A stretch of DNA of 5,527 bases. Source: Synechococcales cyanobacterium PMM_0002. GTDB taxonomy: Bacteria > Cyanobacteriota > Cyanobacteriia > Elainellales > Elainellaceae. Under the pieces are notes generated by a model. The model saw only the letters and a program-made list of their open reading frames with translations. It was not told the origin of the DNA and did not search any database. Location: assembly GCA_949127925.1 (NCBI GenBank), contig CASBQX010000227.1, forward strand, positions 1 through 5,527. Direction: 5' to 3'. A program made the translations under genes and the position numbers. Below are positions 5,008 to 5,527 of the stretch, piece by piece. Within the stretch, counting starts at the first letter, position 1. Every line of letters starts with the position of its first letter.

Positions 5008-5013
5008 TATAAT
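5008..5013 (+). promoter_or_regulatory. Perfect TATAAT box with no gene in its direction
   Basis: TATAAT reads on the plus strand. The best -35-like hexamer (TTGCCT, 4978-4983) lies 24 bp away, too far for a normal promoter. Transcription would begin near 5020 and run antisense into the Yip1-like gene, so it could drive an antisense or small RNA. It may equally be a chance match in AT-rich DNA. Confidence 0.25.
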
Positions 5014-5099
5014 TAGCACAGGGGGTAAGCATAGAAACCAAATTAAGCGGATGCCAATATCTTCATAATCCCACTTCACAATCTCAATCGCCTAGAAAG

Positions 5100-5527
5100 C
5101 TAGTCTTGGCGATCGCCTCGTCTCGGTAAGATGCCAGTTTGAACAATGCGTTCCACTCCTTTTAAGTCTGTTACGAGCTGGGTGCCAGCGGTCGCATTTT
5201 GCAGCCACTGCCCTGCTTTTTTCAAAGGACGGCCAATCGTGCGTTGCAACACCTGAAGCACCGCCCAGCCTAGGCCGCTGCACAAAAAGGCTTGCCATGC
5301 GCTGAGGCTCAAAACAGCTGCCATCCCGGTTAAAAATGATAAAAAGCTCCAAATTGAAAGCAGGATAGAAATAGGTACCCCCAGATAAGGGGCAGCTATC
5401 AGGAAACTCAGCAGCTGAGGAGCATAGGCCAGACCCAAAATGCTGCCGATTTGTCTCCAGCTTGAGTTGGGTTCAAAGACGATGTCATAGGCCAGCCGCG
5501 TGCTGATCGCCCAAAATACCCATCCCA
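5100..5527 (-). CDS. Yip1-family-like membrane protein (5' truncated)
   Basis: The frame is open from the right edge (first full codon 5525-5523) to TAG at 5102-5100, giving 141 visible C-terminal residues. They contain three hydrophobic segments: about residues 31-48 (LAYAPQLLSFLIAAPYLG), 50-73 (PISILLSIWSFLSFLTGMAA) and 77-95 (WQAFLCSGLGWAVLQVL). A cytoplasmic-type tail follows with basic and amphipathic stretches and ends in ILPRRGDRQD. The pattern of an AYAP motif, a short loop, two more helices and a Trp-rich boundary fits the Yip1 superfamily of polytopic membrane proteins; the bacterial function is not established. A TTG at 5438 could be read as a start, but the frame continues upstream with family-like sequence (GWVFWAISTRLAYDIVF), so the true start lies outside the window. 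A HIP1 octamer lies at the 3' end of the gene. Confidence 0.75.
   Translation of the reverse strand, partial: GWVFWAISTRLAYDIVFEPNSSWRQIGSILGLAYAPQLLSFLIAAPYLGVPISILLSIWSFLSFLTGMAAVLSLSAWQAFLCSGLGWAVLQVLQRTIGRPLKKAGQWLQNATAGTQLVTDLKGVERIVQTGILPRRGDRQD

Larger units (their letters stand above)
4680..5099. other. 420-nt intergenic region without gene
   Basis: This is the 5' region of the TPR gene and the 3' flank of the Yip1-like gene, both on the minus strand. No coding frame looks real. It contains a 17-bp tandem duplication (4750-4783), a hairpin with GCATG (4854-4858) and CATGC (4876-4880) around a TGGGATTCCCA palindrome (4863-4873), a small AGCC/GGCT hairpin (4963-4975), and a TATAAT box on the plus strand (5008-5013). 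No clean minus-strand promoter for the TPR gene and no strong terminator for the Yip1-like gene were found. Confidence 0.6.
294..5116. repeat. Seven HIP1 octamers (GCGATCGC)
   Basis: Copies lie at 294-301, 825-832, 1812-1819, 3317-3324, 3821-3828, 4375-4382 and 5109-5116. Six fall in coding sequence; the one at 1812 lies in the stem that masks the Shine-Dalgarno of the decayed ORF. This over-represented palindrome is a hallmark of many cyanobacterial genomes. Confidence 0.95.

Noticed and set aside
5092..5352. Second minus-strand frame inside the Yip1-like gene
   Set aside because: It overlaps almost entirely in another frame; the Yip1-like frame has clear membrane segments and continues open to the window edge, while this one has no coherent pattern.
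1..5527. CRISPR array, tRNA or rRNA genes, transposase
   Set aside because: No regularly spaced direct repeats, no tRNA cloverleaf with a T-loop sequence, no rRNA blocks and no transposase motifs were found on either strand.

Overview
The window looks like a stretch of cyanobacterial chromosome. The octamer GCGATCGC (the HIP1 repeat typical of cyanobacterial genomes) occurs seven times in 5.5 kb, where about 0.08 would be expected in random sequence. The protein types (a secreted protein with a PPC-like domain, a divergent Usp protein, a short TPR protein, a Yip1-like membrane protein) also fit filamentous or Leptolyngbya-like cyanobacteria. I cannot name the species.

Layout from left to right. 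(1) The 3' part of a gene for a probable secreted beta-rich protein (+). (2) A convergent VOC/glyoxalase-fold gene (-) whose stop lies inside the first gene; the two overlap by 11 nt. (3) About 1.1 kb with no intact gene. It contains a promoter candidate, a convincing cyclic-di-AMP (ydaO/yuaA) riboswitch aptamer at about 1488-1704, a run of mutually exclusive hairpins (1701-1826), and a short ORF (1835-2086) whose best reading is a decayed remnant of an RlpA-like cell-wall gene. A terminator-like hairpin closes this unit at about 2103-2145. (4) A divergent universal-stress-protein (Usp) gene (+). (5) A 189-nt spacer with a 20-bp inverted repeat and a 15-bp tandem duplication. (6) fmt, methionyl-tRNA formyltransferase (+). 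(7) A convergent TPR protein (-). (8) A 420-nt spacer with a 17-bp tandem duplication and an orphan TATAAT box. (9) The 3' part of a Yip1-family membrane protein gene (-), running off the right edge.

The genes do not form one operon. Most are single units facing each other or separated by long spacers; only fmt is a clear housekeeping gene. The most notable item is the riboswitch. Its conserved blocks are intact, yet the next reading frame looks eroded and a terminator-like hairpin stands between it and the Usp gene. It may therefore be an orphaned riboswitch left after its target decayed, or a very long regulated leader for the Usp gene.
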